Assembly: GCF_018603515.1 (NCBI RefSeq) | Contig: NZ_JACATN010000009.1 | Coordinates: 1 to 62,700, forward strand | DNA: 62,700 bases | Source of the DNA: Zobellia barbeyronii | GTDB taxonomy: Bacteria; Bacteroidota; Bacteroidia; Flavobacteriales; Flavobacteriaceae | Direction: 5' to 3' | Shown: piece after piece, positions 44,470-54,084 of the stretch | Layout: every line of letters starts with the position of its first letter | How positions within the stretch are numbered: position 1 is the stretch's first letter | Notes under the pieces: model-generated | Told to the model about the DNA's origin: nothing | Database searches by the model: none | What the model saw: only the letters and a program-made list of their open reading frames with translations | Translations under genes and position numbers: made by a program

Positions 44470-47400
44470 ATGAAAAAAACCGAACTTAAATTAAGGACAT
44501 TAATACATAGCAAAGCCTTGCTGTGTTGTATGTTACTTTTAACAGGCTTCACCGTTGCGGCCCAAAACTCAATTAGCGGTACGGTGTCCGATGCTAATGG
44601 ACCATTGCCTGGGGCCAATGTAATAGTAAAAGGAACCAATAACGGTGCTCAAGCCGATTTTGATGGGAATTTTACATTGACGAATGTTGCTAATAATGCT
44701 TCTTTATCTTTTAGTTATGTAGGATTCAAGACTAAAGAAGTTGCTTTAAATGGGCAAACTGTAATTAATGTCACCCTAGAAGAAGATGCAGAATCTTTAG
44801 ATGAGGTTGTTGTAGTTGGTTACGGAACTCAGAAGAAAAGTGATTTGACCGGAGCGGTAGCAGTTGTAAAGGGTGAAAAGGTGAATATTGCACCTACCCC
44901 GAGTCTAACGCAAAACTTATCAGGTAAATTACCGGGTGTAATCACCAGACAAACAACGGGTAAACCTGGTGCAGATGGGGGAGACTTTTTAATTAGAGGT
45001 AAAAGTACTTTTGGAAACAACAGCGCCCTTATTTTGGTTGATGGTGTAGAGCGTAGTATTGATAGGATAGATCCAAATGCTATTGAAAGTATTACGGTTT
45101 TAAAAGATGCTGCTTCTGCAGCTATTTATGGAGCGCGAGCTGCAAACGGAGTGGTTTTGGTAACTACTAAGCGTGGTACAAATGGTGCACCAAGCATAAG
45201 CTATAATAGTTCTTTTGGTTTTCAATCTGCCGTTCAGGTGCCAGAAATGCTTAATGCTGGTGAGTTTGCCCAATATTTTAATGAAGCAAGCTTAAACAGT
45301 GGAGACAATCCTGCTTTTACGGACCAACAAGTACAACAGTACCAAAACGGAACTTTAGCTAGTACCGATTGGTGGGGAGAAGTGATTCGTAAATCGGCTC
45401 CAATACAACAGCAAGGAATTACTGTAAGTGGTGGTGGTGAAAGAGTACGCTATTTTACTAGTTTGGCCATGTTGGACCAAAAAGGATTATATGAGACTTC
45501 TTCTTTTAAAAGATATAATGTAAGGGCCAATATAGATATTGATTTAACGGATAGATTTTCGTTAGGAATAGATTTGGCAGGTAGAAAAGAAAAAATAGGG
45601 GACTCTAGTAATTCTCCGTTTAACTCTCTATTAAATTCTCAGCCAACATCACCTGCTTATGTTCCGGATAGTGTTGAACCGGGTGGGTTAGGTTATAATG
45701 GTGTTAATATCAACCCTATTGGTGAGGCCATAAATTCGGGTTATACAAGAACCAATTGGAACGTTTTTCAAGGAAACTTTAAATTAAAATATGATATACC
45801 TATAGAAGGCTTATCAACTACTTTTAAGTATAACTATGACCATTCTTTCAAAAATGAAAAGGAATTTAACGAGCCTTATACATTTTACGTATCCGATCCA
45901 GTAAATAACATTTACACACCGTTTACAAGTATTTCCAATATCACTTTAACCGAAGGTTATGATGAGATCGTACAGGAGACTACACAGTTCTTTGTTAATT
46001 ATGACAGGGAATTTGGGAAACATAATTTAGGAGCCTTATTTGTTTATGAAAAAGTAGATAACGAAAGGAAAAACATAGAAGCAGGCCGTCAAGGTTTTGT
46101 TTCGCCATCCATAGATCAATTGTTTGCTGGTGGAGCAACTGGGCAAACTTCAGATGGTGGCTCTTCAGAAAGTGCAAGACAGGGATATATTGGCCGCTTA
46201 ACATATAGTTATGCAAATAAGTATTTATTTCAGGCCAATGTAAGACATGATGGTTCTTATAATTTTCCAAAAGATAAGAGATGGGGTACTTTTCCAGCTT
46301 TCTCTGTGGGATGGAAAATTTCTGAAGAAAGCTTTTTGTCTGGTGTAGATGCTATAGAAACACTAAAAATAAGAGCCTCTTGGGGTAAGTTTGGTAACGA
46401 TAGAGTAGATCCTTTTCAATATTTATCTGGGTATACCTTTAATTCAGGGTCAGTTATAGGAACGTCTGGTGCGTATAGACCGGGTATCCAAGATACTGGT
46501 ATTCCAAACCCTAATATTACATGGGAAACGGCAACTGCTAAAAACCTTGGTTTGGATTTTAGTTTATGGAAAGGTCGCCTTTCTGGTGAGTTCGATATTT
46601 TCAGTAAAAGAACCGAAGATATTTTGATAGCTAGAAACGCCTCTATACCTGAAAGTTTTGGTGCCAGTTTGCCTAAAGAAAACTTAGGTATTGTAGACAA
46701 CAAAGGTTTTGAATTGGCTTTGAGATACAAAGGTACCATTGGAGAGAATTTTAGATTTGAGGTATCTCCTAATATGACCAAGGCTACTAGTGAAGTTATT
46801 TTTATAGATGAGCCTACTGATGTAGAAGATAGAATCCGTAAAACAGGTAGACCTTTTGATCAATTATATGGGTACACTTCTGCAGGTCTTTTTAAATCTC
46901 AAGAAGAAATAAATGCATGGCCAGATCAAGATGGTCAAGGCAACGCATCTCTAAAGACGGGTGATATTAAATATGAAGACATTAATAATGATGATGTTAT
47001 TGATGGTTTTGATGTTCAACAGATCGGTAAGAGTGTTATTCCAGAGATTGTATATGGTTTAAACCTGTCAATGGCTTACAAAGGCTTTGATTTAAATGCC
47101 AGCTTTCAAGGTGCAACGGATTTTAATAGCTATGCCTACATAGGAGCTTTTAGTCTTGGGTCTAACGCTATTCGCGGAAGGGTTTTGGATTCGTACAGAG
47201 AAGGAAATGAGAATGCGGCTTTTCCAAGAACCTATTTTAACACACCACCAAATAATGAGCGTACCTCTACTTTTTGGATGATAGATGGTTCTTATTTAAA
47301 GTTGAGAAATGTAGAAGTAGGTTATAATTTACCTGATGAAGTAATGGATAAATTGGGAATTGAATCTATTCGCTTCTTTGTTTCTGGAAACAACCTTTTG

Positions 47401-47514
47401 ACATTTTCTAAATATGATTTCTATGATCCAGAACGACCTTCTGAGGAAAGTGGAAACTCTCTTTACTATCCGCAGTTAAGACGTGTAAACCTTGGTTTTA
47501 GTGTAAACTTTTAA
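44470..47514 (+). CDS. SusC/RagA-family TonB-dependent outer-membrane transporter
   Basis: 1014 aa. Signal peptide (GFTVAAQ), N-terminal carboxypeptidase-regulatory-like domain (~34-110: ISGTVSDANGPLPGANVIVKG), TonB box DEVVVVGYGTQKK (~115-127), plug domain (IRGKSTFGNNSALILVDGVE, ESITVLKDAASAAIYGARA), and a 22-strand barrel ending SVNF. It imports oligosaccharides with TonB energy. Paired with SusD 10 bp later. Substrate unknown; the neighbouring sulfatase suggests a sulfated glycan. Confidence 0.95.
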   Translation: MKKTELKLRTLIHSKALLCCMLLLTGFTVAAQNSISGTVSDANGPLPGANVIVKGTNNGAQADFDGNFTLTNVANNASLSFSYVGFKTKEVALNGQTVINVTLEEDAESLDEVVVVGYGTQKKSDLTGAVAVVKGEKVNIAPTPSLTQNLSGKLPGVITRQTTGKPGADGGDFLIRGKSTFGNNSALILVDGVERSIDRIDPNAIESITVLKDAASAAIYGARAANGVVLVTTKRGTNGAPSISYNSSFGFQSAVQVPEMLNAGEFAQYFNEASLNSGDNPAFTDQQVQQYQNGTLASTDWWGEVIRKSAPIQQQGITVSGGGERVRYFTSLAMLDQKGLYETSSFKRYNVRANIDIDLTDRFSLGIDLAGRKEKIGDSSNSPFNSLLNSQPTSPAYVPDSVEPGGLGYNGVNINPIGEAINSGYTRTNWNVFQGNFKLKYDIPIEGLSTTFKYNYDHSFKNEKEFNEPYTFYVSDPVNNIYTPFTSISNITLTEGYDEIVQETTQFFVNYDREFGKHNLGALFVYEKVDNERKNIEAGRQGFVSPSIDQLFAGGATGQTSDGGSSESARQGYIGRLTYSYANKYLFQANVRHDGSYNFPKDKRWGTFPAFSVGWKISEESFLSGVDAIETLKIRASWGKFGNDRVDPFQYLSGYTFNSGSVIGTSGAYRPGIQDTGIPNPNITWETATAKNLGLDFSLWKGRLSGEFDIFSKRTEDILIARNASIPESFGASLPKENLGIVDNKGFELALRYKGTIGENFRFEVSPNMTKATSEVIFIDEPTDVEDRIRKTGRPFDQLYGYTSAGLFKSQEEINAWPDQDGQGNASLKTGDIKYEDINNDDVIDGFDVQQIGKSVIPEIVYGLNLSMAYKGFDLNASFQGATDFNSYAYIGAFSLGSNAIRGRVLDSYREGNENAAFPRTYFNTPPNNERTSTFWMIDGSYLKLRNVEVGYNLPDEVMDKLGIESIRFFVSGNNLLTFSKYDFYDPERPSEESGNSLYYPQLRRVNLGFSVNF

Positions 47515-47524
47515 AATTATAAAA

Positions 47525-49174
47525 ATGAAAAGGATAAAAATATATACATCTCTGATCGTAATTTTTGCTTTTGCGATTTCATGTGAAGATGGGTTTTTAG
47601 AAAGAGAACCGCTAGATATTATTAGTGAAGATGTGGTCTATAATGATCAAGGTTATGTAGAATCTGTTCTATATAGATTGTATAATTATATGCCTGTAGG
47701 TTTCCCTGGAAGAGGGCAAACAAATCACCCAGGAAAGGATGCAAACGGTTTTTCATCCATTTTAGATAACAATACGGATATAGCCATGACCAAAAGTGGT
47801 TGGATAGAATCATGGAAAGTGATTCGTCCGGGTCTGATAGATCCTACCAATAATCCGTTAGATAACTGGGGTGTACTGTACAAAGGAATTTTTCTTGCGA
47901 ATACTATTCTTTCCAATATTGAAGAGAGTGAGTTAGATGCCGATGTTAAAACTAGGATCACAGCGGAGGCAAGATTTGTAAAAGCCTTTCAATATTTTGA
48001 TTTGGCAAGAAGATATGGAGCGGTACCCTTAATCAAAGAGTTGCAATCTATAGATGATGACTTATTGTTGGCCAGAACGCCAGTAGATGAGATATACGCA
48101 TATGTAGACGAAGAGTTTACTGCTGCAGTGGCAGATTTACCATCCGTATCCGAACTTCCGGATTCGGAAATTGGTAGAGCTACAAAAGAAGCTGCATGGG
48201 CTTTTAACGGTAGAGCACAATTGTTCGCTAAGAACTATGCGCGTTCCGCAGAATTGTCAAAAGCAGTTATTGATGGTGGCGGTTATACGTTGTCTTCAGA
48301 CTATGAAGGATTGTTCCAAACTTATGGCGGAGATCCAGAAGTTATTTTTGAGGTGCTTTTTAATGGAACCGATAAAGGACACGGAATGGATAAGGTTATG
48401 TTGCCTTTTAGCTATAGAGCAGATTGGGGTTCACAGTGTAACCCAACTCAAGAATTTGTAGATAGTTATGAAATGGCCAATGGTCTAGCTATTACAGATC
48501 CTGCATCAGGCTTTAATCCTTTAAAACCTTATGAAGGAAGAGATTCAAGATTTTATGCCACGGTGTTGTTTCAAGGGGCTGAATTTATGGGCAGAGAAAT
48601 GGATGTAATCTTTCCTGATGGCGTAGATGCTCCTCTAAGAACAGGTTTACATTCTATAACCGGTTATTACATTAAAAAGTTCATGGATCAAAGCGCACCT
48701 TTTGGTGTTGATTTTGGACAAAGTAAACAAAGTTGGATAGAGATGAGGTTGGCAGAAGTTTTACTTAATTATGCCGAAGCACAGAATGAAGTTTCAGGGC
48801 CGGACGCGTCAGTATATGCTGCTATGAATAGCGTACGTACTAGAGCTGGTCAGCCAGATTTAGCAATGGGACTTACTAAAGCAGATATGTTCGATGCTAT
48901 TGTACACGAACGAAAAATAGAATTGGCACTAGAAGGCCACCGTTTTTGGGATTTGAAACGATGGAATATGGGCGTAGAAGTATTGAATAATAAGATTTTT
49001 ACGGGTATGAAAGTATTGAGCGTAGATCCTGTAACAGGTGAGATGGAACTAGAGCCATTCCCTGTAGACAATAGGCCTGCTACTATCTACTCAGAAAAGT
49101 TTAATCTGTTTCCTATTCCTCAAGGCGAGATTGAAAAGAATCCAAATTTACTCCCACAGAATCCGGGATATTAG
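47525..49174 (+). CDS. SusD/RagB-family nutrient-binding lipoprotein
   Basis: 549 aa. Lipobox AISC (Cys20). TPR-like SusD scaffold: RPGLIDPTNNPLDNWGVLYKGIFLANTIL, ARFVKAFQYFDLARRYGAVPLI, EMRLAEVLLNYAEAQNE and ELALEGHRFWDLKRW. It caps the SusC barrel and captures glycans at the cell surface. Confidence 0.95.
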   Translation: MKRIKIYTSLIVIFAFAISCEDGFLEREPLDIISEDVVYNDQGYVESVLYRLYNYMPVGFPGRGQTNHPGKDANGFSSILDNNTDIAMTKSGWIESWKVIRPGLIDPTNNPLDNWGVLYKGIFLANTILSNIEESELDADVKTRITAEARFVKAFQYFDLARRYGAVPLIKELQSIDDDLLLARTPVDEIYAYVDEEFTAAVADLPSVSELPDSEIGRATKEAAWAFNGRAQLFAKNYARSAELSKAVIDGGGYTLSSDYEGLFQTYGGDPEVIFEVLFNGTDKGHGMDKVMLPFSYRADWGSQCNPTQEFVDSYEMANGLAITDPASGFNPLKPYEGRDSRFYATVLFQGAEFMGREMDVIFPDGVDAPLRTGLHSITGYYIKKFMDQSAPFGVDFGQSKQSWIEMRLAEVLLNYAEAQNEVSGPDASVYAAMNSVRTRAGQPDLAMGLTKADMFDAIVHERKIELALEGHRFWDLKRWNMGVEVLNNKIFTGMKVLSVDPVTGEMELEPFPVDNRPATIYSEKFNLFPIPQGEIEKNPNLLPQNPGY

Positions 49175-49212
49175 TATTTATAAAGTTTGTTAGTTGAGTA
49201 AGTGAGTAGTAA

Positions 49213-49245
49213 AAGGGTTGCAGAATATTTCTGCAGCCCTTATTT
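49213..49245 (+). terminator. Intrinsic terminator after SusD
   Basis: AAGGGTTGCAG-aatattt-CTGCAGCCCTT (11 bp, one G-U) then TTATTT. Confidence 0.85.
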
Positions 49246-49309
49246 ATGTCTAAAGGTTTTTATACTCTGAATTTCTTGTGATATAGAAATATGAAATGGG
49301 TTAAAGGCG

Positions 49310-50740
49310 TTATTTCCCTCTAAAGTAATCGTTTATGTCATATGATGAAAATGCAGAATTGGGAGCCCAATTAAGTGGGATGTGTTTTAGTAACCGTTTA
49401 ACAACGTTATCATATTTTACTTTCTCTGCTAGATTGTACCACTCGTTGGGGTCTTTCTTCATGTCATAAAGTTCAAGGGAACCATCTTCATATTGCGTTA
49501 ATCTATAGCGATCGCCTCTAACCACTACATTTTTATTTCCATAGAAACTAAGTGCTGGGTGTTCCCATGTTAGGTTGGGTTCTTCTATAAATCTGGTTAA
49601 TGAACGTCCATCAAGTTGTTCTAAAGCGGGTAGTTTACACATATCAACCAAGGTCGGGTAAATATCTATAAGACCAACTGGAGAGCTACATATTTTGCCA
49701 CCCTTAGCTTCTATTTCTTTGAATATTAAGATAGACCGTGTATCTCGTTCCCATAAAGCGTGTTTGGCTACCCTGTTTTTTTCGCCAAGGTCGTAACCAT
49801 GATCGGACCACAGAACAATTATAGTATTGTTTTTATAATTAGATTTTTCTAGAGCGTCAAGCACCTTTCCTACTTGTGCGTCGGCAAAGGCAACGGTTGC
49901 CGAATATGCTTGTATGACCTCTTTCCATTGCTTCCATTCTATTAACTCCTCGGTCGTAGGCATCATAGGTACCTCGGCAACTTTTTGAGCCATAAGAGGA
50001 ATGTCATCAAAGTCGTCCTTATTATATGGAGGTGTTTCAATATCTTCTAAGGGAAACATATCAAACCACTTCTGCGGCACATGCCATGGAACGTGAGGTT
50101 TGTTAAAACCAACGGCTAAGAAAAATGGCTGATCATGTTTTTGTTGTAATTTATCTACAGCCCATTGCGCTATTTTATAATCGCCCATTAAACTATCATT
50201 TTCTGGATAGGCGCCCCAATCGGTATAAGTGGTTCCTTTTTTCTGCGGTAGCTTAGTGGGGTCGTAATTCATTCTTTCAGGTGGTCTAAGTCCGTCTAAA
50301 TTAAAATAACCACCATATTCTTGGAAAGTCTGCGCGGCATCACCACCATGATAAATTTTACCAACCGCCATGGTTTTATAACCGTTTTTTTCAAAGTAAT
50401 CTGGTATAAATATGGCGTTCTTAGTTGCTTTGCTGCTCTTTTTTATATTTTCATCGTGAACCTGTAAATAGTTTCCTGAAGTAGAAGGATAAAGTCCGGT
50501 CATGACACTTGCTCTGGAAGGACCGCAAAGAGGTGCTTGGGAATGGGCATTGTTAAATAGCAATCCACTTTTTGCCAACTTATCTATATTGGGTGTGGGT
50601 ATACTAACCGTACCGTTCATACAGTTTACGTAATCATTTAAATCATCAATGGCTATAAATAGCACATTAGGCCTTTCTTGAGCTAATGAAAATTGTAAAA
50701 CAAATAGTAATAAGACCGTGTGGGAAAATAATAGTTTCAT
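49310..50740 (-). CDS. Secreted sulfatase, iduronate-2-sulfatase-like (S1 family)
   Basis: 476 aa with signal peptide (FSLAQ). Formylglycine motif [12 protein letters not shown] with Cys72 as the modified residue, metal Asp pair (AIDDL, 32-33) and WSDHGYDLGEK near the second metal ligands. Overall similar to iduronate-2-sulfatases (likely S1_7-type). It removes sulfate from glycans in the periplasm or at the surface; activation needs an anaerobic or other maturase, not in the window. Convergent with SusD, so part of the same locus by proximity. Confidence 0.92.
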   Translation of the reverse strand: MKLLFSHTVLLLFVLQFSLAQERPNVLFIAIDDLNDYVNCMNGTVSIPTPNIDKLAKSGLLFNNAHSQAPLCGPSRASVMTGLYPSTSGNYLQVHDENIKKSSKATKNAIFIPDYFEKNGYKTMAVGKIYHGGDAAQTFQEYGGYFNLDGLRPPERMNYDPTKLPQKKGTTYTDWGAYPENDSLMGDYKIAQWAVDKLQQKHDQPFFLAVGFNKPHVPWHVPQKWFDMFPLEDIETPPYNKDDFDDIPLMAQKVAEVPMMPTTEELIEWKQWKEVIQAYSATVAFADAQVGKVLDALEKSNYKNNTIIVLWSDHGYDLGEKNRVAKHALWERDTRSILIFKEIEAKGGKICSSPVGLIDIYPTLVDMCKLPALEQLDGRSLTRFIEEPNLTWEHPALSFYGNKNVVVRGDRYRLTQYEDGSLELYDMKKDPNEWYNLAEKVKYDNVVKRLLKHIPLNWAPNSAFSSYDINDYFRGK

Positions 50741-50829
50741 GTAATTTTTGCTTAGTAATAATGAGTGGTGTGAGAATTAAAGAAACTTCATTTCAATTAT
50801 CTTTCTTTTTGCTAACCTTCCTATTATCC

Positions 50830-51447
50830 TCACATTAATTTTTGGAGCTCTTCCATAAATTGTCCCACATGATAACCATCTACAAGCGCATGGTGCACGT
50901 GAACGGAAACAGGCATAAATAATTTACCATTATCGGAAGTCATTTTCCCAAAAGCTATTTTTGGGCAACTATCTGGATGGGCATAATGTCTAGCGTGTGA
51001 AATTGAAGTGAAATCTATCCAAGGAATAGCAGAGCAGTGTATAACATTCTCTCCGGATTCATCAGGCATAAGTCGGTTTGAGTTTCTTACTTTTTCTATT
51101 GCAGCAAGGGCCAAAGCAAGAAAGTCTTCAAAATTTTCACGATACTTTAAATGTGAAAAGCCAAAAGTGCCATTTTCTCTATTTATAGTTGGTGAGGCAT
51201 CTACGGTTTCATATTCATACAATTTGCCATCAACAATACGGTATCTGAACTGAACAGTTCTGTTTACGGCAACCAAAGATTTGTGTAAATAAGACAAAAA
51301 GAAAGAATCTCCCTTTTTTTTTGCTGTATTGTAGGTTTTGGTACAATCTACTTTAGCAGTTATACCATAAAATGGTTCATCAAATTTTGAAAAGAATTCA
51401 AAATGGTCTTTCCTATACCAAGTCTCAACATTAATCTCTTTACGCAT
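50830..51447 (-). CDS. Chloramphenicol acetyltransferase-like (CatA superfamily) protein
   Basis: 205 aa from ATG 51447 (the longer ORF starts at a TTG). CAT fold: WYRKDHFEFFSKFDEPFYGIT at the N-terminus and the catalytic motif HHALVDG (~185-191), with SCPKIAFGK before it. Slightly short for CatA (about 215). CAT relatives in Bacteroidota often have unknown acceptors, so resistance cannot be claimed from sequence. Confidence 0.85.
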   Translation of the reverse strand: MRKEINVETWYRKDHFEFFSKFDEPFYGITAKVDCTKTYNTAKKKGDSFFLSYLHKSLVAVNRTVQFRYRIVDGKLYEYETVDASPTINRENGTFGFSHLKYRENFEDFLALALAAIEKVRNSNRLMPDESGENVIHCSAIPWIDFTSISHARHYAHPDSCPKIAFGKMTSDNGKLFMPVSVHVHHALVDGYHVGQFMEELQKLM

Positions 51448-51900
51448 AGTACGTTTTTGGGGAGTAGATATATTTCGTTTTGGAAAAATAATCAATGTAG
51501 AGGAATCTGAGTAAAGAGATGCTTTGTTTTTTTATTTGAGTTGGAATTTTACAGAAGTGATTTATGTAGAAGAACCGTTATTTCATTAGCTGTAAATGAT
51601 CAGCTTTTCTGCAGGGTAATAAAAACATAGGTTATAATTTCCTAAGGATTTAGCTTGCTTCAAGCAAGTCTTCAATACTTTTCTTTCAATTTTATATAAA
51701 AAGTGATTTTTGTTAGTTCACAGGTATAGTCTTCATCTTACACCTTAAGTAGGGTGCGCGCTTAATAGAACTCAGGCCTGAGCAGTTATCGCTACTTCTT
51801 TTTCTCCATTAGTCTTTTTCAGAGCTTTTTGAAAACATGATAAATGTCATTTAAACTTCGTTGTAAGTATCTTATTTTTAAGGTATTAAATCAATAAATT
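51448..51900. promoter_or_regulatory. Intergenic region upstream of tonB with a 12-bp perfect palindrome
   Basis: About 450 bp without a gene. CTCAGGCCTGAG (51771-51782) is a perfect palindrome. GCTTG-CTT-CAAGC lies near 51654-51666 and CACC/GGGTG near 51741-51755. No promoter box assigned. Confidence 0.35.
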
Positions 51901-52626
51901 ATGGAACTCAAAAAAAACCCACAAGCAGATTTGAACCGAAATAGTGGCCTGTATTTTGTAATTGGCCTAACCCTAGTTCTCTTAGTTGTTTGGAGAGCTT
52001 TGGAATATAAAACTTATGATACTCAAACCGAATATGTTCAGGTTATGGATATTCCAGACGAGTTAAATGAAGATATACCTATAACAAAAGCGCTTAATAC
52101 GCCTCCACCACCTCCACCACCATTAGCACCGGAGATTATAGAGATTGTAGAAGATGCTTCTGAAGTAGAGGAGACTATTATAGAAAGCAGCGAGATTAAC
52201 CAAAACACTGTTATTCAAGAAGAAATTGCTGTAAACGATGTAGAGGTTGCAGAAGAAGAGGAAGATGTTTCTGTACCGTTCGCTATTATTGAAAACGTAC
52301 CTGTGTTTCCTGGTTGCGAAAGCATGGTGACCAATGCAGATAAGAAAGCTTGTTTTCAAAAAATGATTCAAGAGCATGTAAAAAAAGAGTTTACATACCC
52401 TGCAGGAGCATTAGAATTACACATTCAAGGTAAGGTATTTGTCTATTTTGTTATAGATCAAAAGGGCTTCATTACCGGTATTAAAACAAGAGGACCGGAC
52501 AAGAGTTTAGAGCAAGAAGCTTCTCGTATTGTAGCTGCACTGCCTAAAATGCAACCTGGCAGACAACGTGGCAATAATGTTAAAGTGCCTTACAGTATTC
52601 CCATTAATTTTAAAATGGAGATGTAG
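51901..52626 (+). CDS. Energy transducer TonB
   Basis: 241 aa. Cytoplasmic tail, one membrane helix (YFVIGLTLVLLVVWRAL, ~18-34), proline run PPPPPPP near 70, acidic periplasmic linker, and the TonB C-terminal domain (EFTYPAGALELHIQGKVFVYFVID ... KVPYSIPINFKM). It couples ExbBD energy to TonB-dependent receptors; ExbBD are not in the window. It could serve the SusC protein, but the gene is not in that operon. Confidence 0.92.
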   Translation: MELKKNPQADLNRNSGLYFVIGLTLVLLVVWRALEYKTYDTQTEYVQVMDIPDELNEDIPITKALNTPPPPPPPLAPEIIEIVEDASEVEETIIESSEINQNTVIQEEIAVNDVEVAEEEEDVSVPFAIIENVPVFPGCESMVTNADKKACFQKMIQEHVKKEFTYPAGALELHIQGKVFVYFVIDQKGFITGIKTRGPDKSLEQEASRIVAALPKMQPGRQRGNNVKVPYSIPINFKMEM

Positions 52627-52643
52627 TAGATTATGAACTCTTA

Positions 52644-52730
52644 GTTCTTTTAAAGTTTAAAGAACACAAAGAAGTTCAACAAAGACCATAGAAGCTTTAA
52701 GCAAAGACTTATTCGCGACTATGGTCTTTG
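52644..52730 (+). terminator. Hairpins after tonB, the second a terminator
   Basis: GTTCTTT/AAAGAAC (52644-52665), then CAAAGACCATAG (52680-52691) paired with CTATGGTCTTTG (52719-52730) and a T-rich tail. Confidence 0.8.
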
Positions 52731-52831
52731 TTTTGTTTGAATATATTTTGTACTTAATTAATGGCGTGAGCAAAGATTAGTATTGCTAGGCATTGAGCGT
52801 ATTTAGTTTAAAGACCTACAGGAGAATTGAC

Positions 52832-53062
52832 TTATTTTTCTTCCTCTACATTCTTTTTATATTCATTAATAACCTTCAAGGATTTATCTAGATCATTGTT
52901 TGAAACCATAACTTTTACTTGAATAGCACCACCAGGTAACGAAGAAAATGTATTTAGACTCGCCATAATTCCGTCTTTCACATAGGACTCAATTTGCTCG
53001 TTTTCCAAAAGATTAAGCGGACTTACCTCCCTATTTGCTGTAGCTAGTGTTGGTGAACGTTT
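52832..53062 (-). pseudogene. 5'-truncated DUF2007-like gene remnant
   Basis: On the minus strand, ~76 codons run in the same frame as, and directly after, the alpha/beta hydrolase stop. The text LNLLENEQIESYVKDG, LPGGAIQVKVMVSNN and LDKSLKVINEYKKN is shaped like the DUF2007 (signal-transducing-like) family, but its first part is missing and no good start codon is present (TTG, GTG or an internal ATG only). Either a broken gene or a very short gene with a rare start. Confidence 0.45.
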
Positions 53063-53905
53063 TTATTCCGACGTTGCTATTAAGTTAGAGTTTTCTGAAG
53101 TTAGATCGGCAATTATTTGAACCACTTTCTTAGACCATAACATTTTAAAATGTCCGGTACCCTCTATTTCTATGAAGTCCGAATTTTGAATACTTGCACT
53201 AACTTTCTTAGAAGTATTAATGGGGATTATTTTGTCTGCTTTATCGTGAATAAATGTAACAAGCTTTGTTTCGATGTCCTTTACAAATCGGCTGGCTTTG
53301 AGAGTTATGGGTTCATATTCAGATGTTTTCCGGACTTTATTAATAAGCAATTTGGTTGTTTTAGGGTTAAGTCCAAAATGTAAAACTGCAGCTCCAATAA
53401 ATTCCAAGAACCTATTTGGTGTTGTGAGGATTATTAATTGCTGGATTTTATATTTTAAACTGGACATGGCCAATAAAGCAAAGACGCTGCCCATTGAATG
53501 GGTAATTACTAGGTCGTATTTTTCTTTTTGTAAAAAGAGCTTTACTAAGTCGGAGATTTCAAAAAAGCTTGTTCTTCTCCTAGTGCTGTTTCCATGGCAT
53601 GGAGCATCAAAACTAATAACCTCATACCCATTTTCGATTAATTTGGGGATAATTGCTCCAAAATTTGCAGCTCTACCTCCCCATCCGTGAATAACGAGAG
53701 CTTTTTTGTTTCCATTACCCCATTTGAACACCTTGATGTCAAATTTTCTGAATTTAATTGAGCTTTTTCTAGCCTCCCCTAAAATCGATTTTTCAAAAGA
53801 TCGTATTTTTCGGTTTTTCGGTTTTGAAATGAACTTAAATGCGACTTTTGCCGTTAATTTCGGGGATATTCTTTGAAGAACCCCGACTACCTTTTTTAAA
53901 TTCAT
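53063..53905 (-). CDS. Alpha/beta hydrolase
   Basis: 280 aa. Oxyanion motif HGWGG (73-77), nucleophile elbow THSMGS (Ser137), acid in FIHDKADKIIP and His in GTGHFKMLW. FDAPCHGNS is typical of esterase/lipase-like members. No signal peptide. Role unknown; first of the all-minus accessory block from the left. Confidence 0.88.
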   Translation of the reverse strand: MNLKKVVGVLQRISPKLTAKVAFKFISKPKNRKIRSFEKSILGEARKSSIKFRKFDIKVFKWGNGNKKALVIHGWGGRAANFGAIIPKLIENGYEVISFDAPCHGNSTRRRTSFFEISDLVKLFLQKEKYDLVITHSMGSVFALLAMSSLKYKIQQLIILTTPNRFLEFIGAAVLHFGLNPKTTKLLINKVRKTSEYEPITLKASRFVKDIETKLVTFIHDKADKIIPINTSKKVSASIQNSDFIEIEGTGHFKMLWSKKVVQIIADLTSENSNLIATSE

Positions 53906-53932
53906 ATTTATTTGATTAGATTTTTTTTTGGT

Positions 53933-54080
53933 AAACAGCGGTTTAGCTATTAAAATTATGGGAACAAACTAGCGTTTGCTTTCCGCCACTCATATAGCAA
54001 AATCTTTAAGATTTTCCGGACTTTATAAAAATACACAAACCTTCTGATTAAGCCCGTATTGTTTATAGGTTGTATTTTAC
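53933..54080 (-). repeat. attC-like imperfect palindrome element (copy 1)
   Basis: Fills the gap between the TPR gene and the hydrolase. Arms 53947-53962 and 54053-54068 pair at 12 of 16 positions. The core CGGACTTTATAAA... lies at 54017-54041. GCGTTTGCTTTCCGCCAC (53972-53989) is identical to 60601-60618 in another copy. Confidence 0.75.
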
Positions 54081-54084
54081 ACAG

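Noticed and set aside
50830-51447. Chloramphenicol resistance gene
   Set aside because: Catalytic motif is present but many CatA-like proteins in Bacteroidota have other acceptors; resistance is not shown by sequence.
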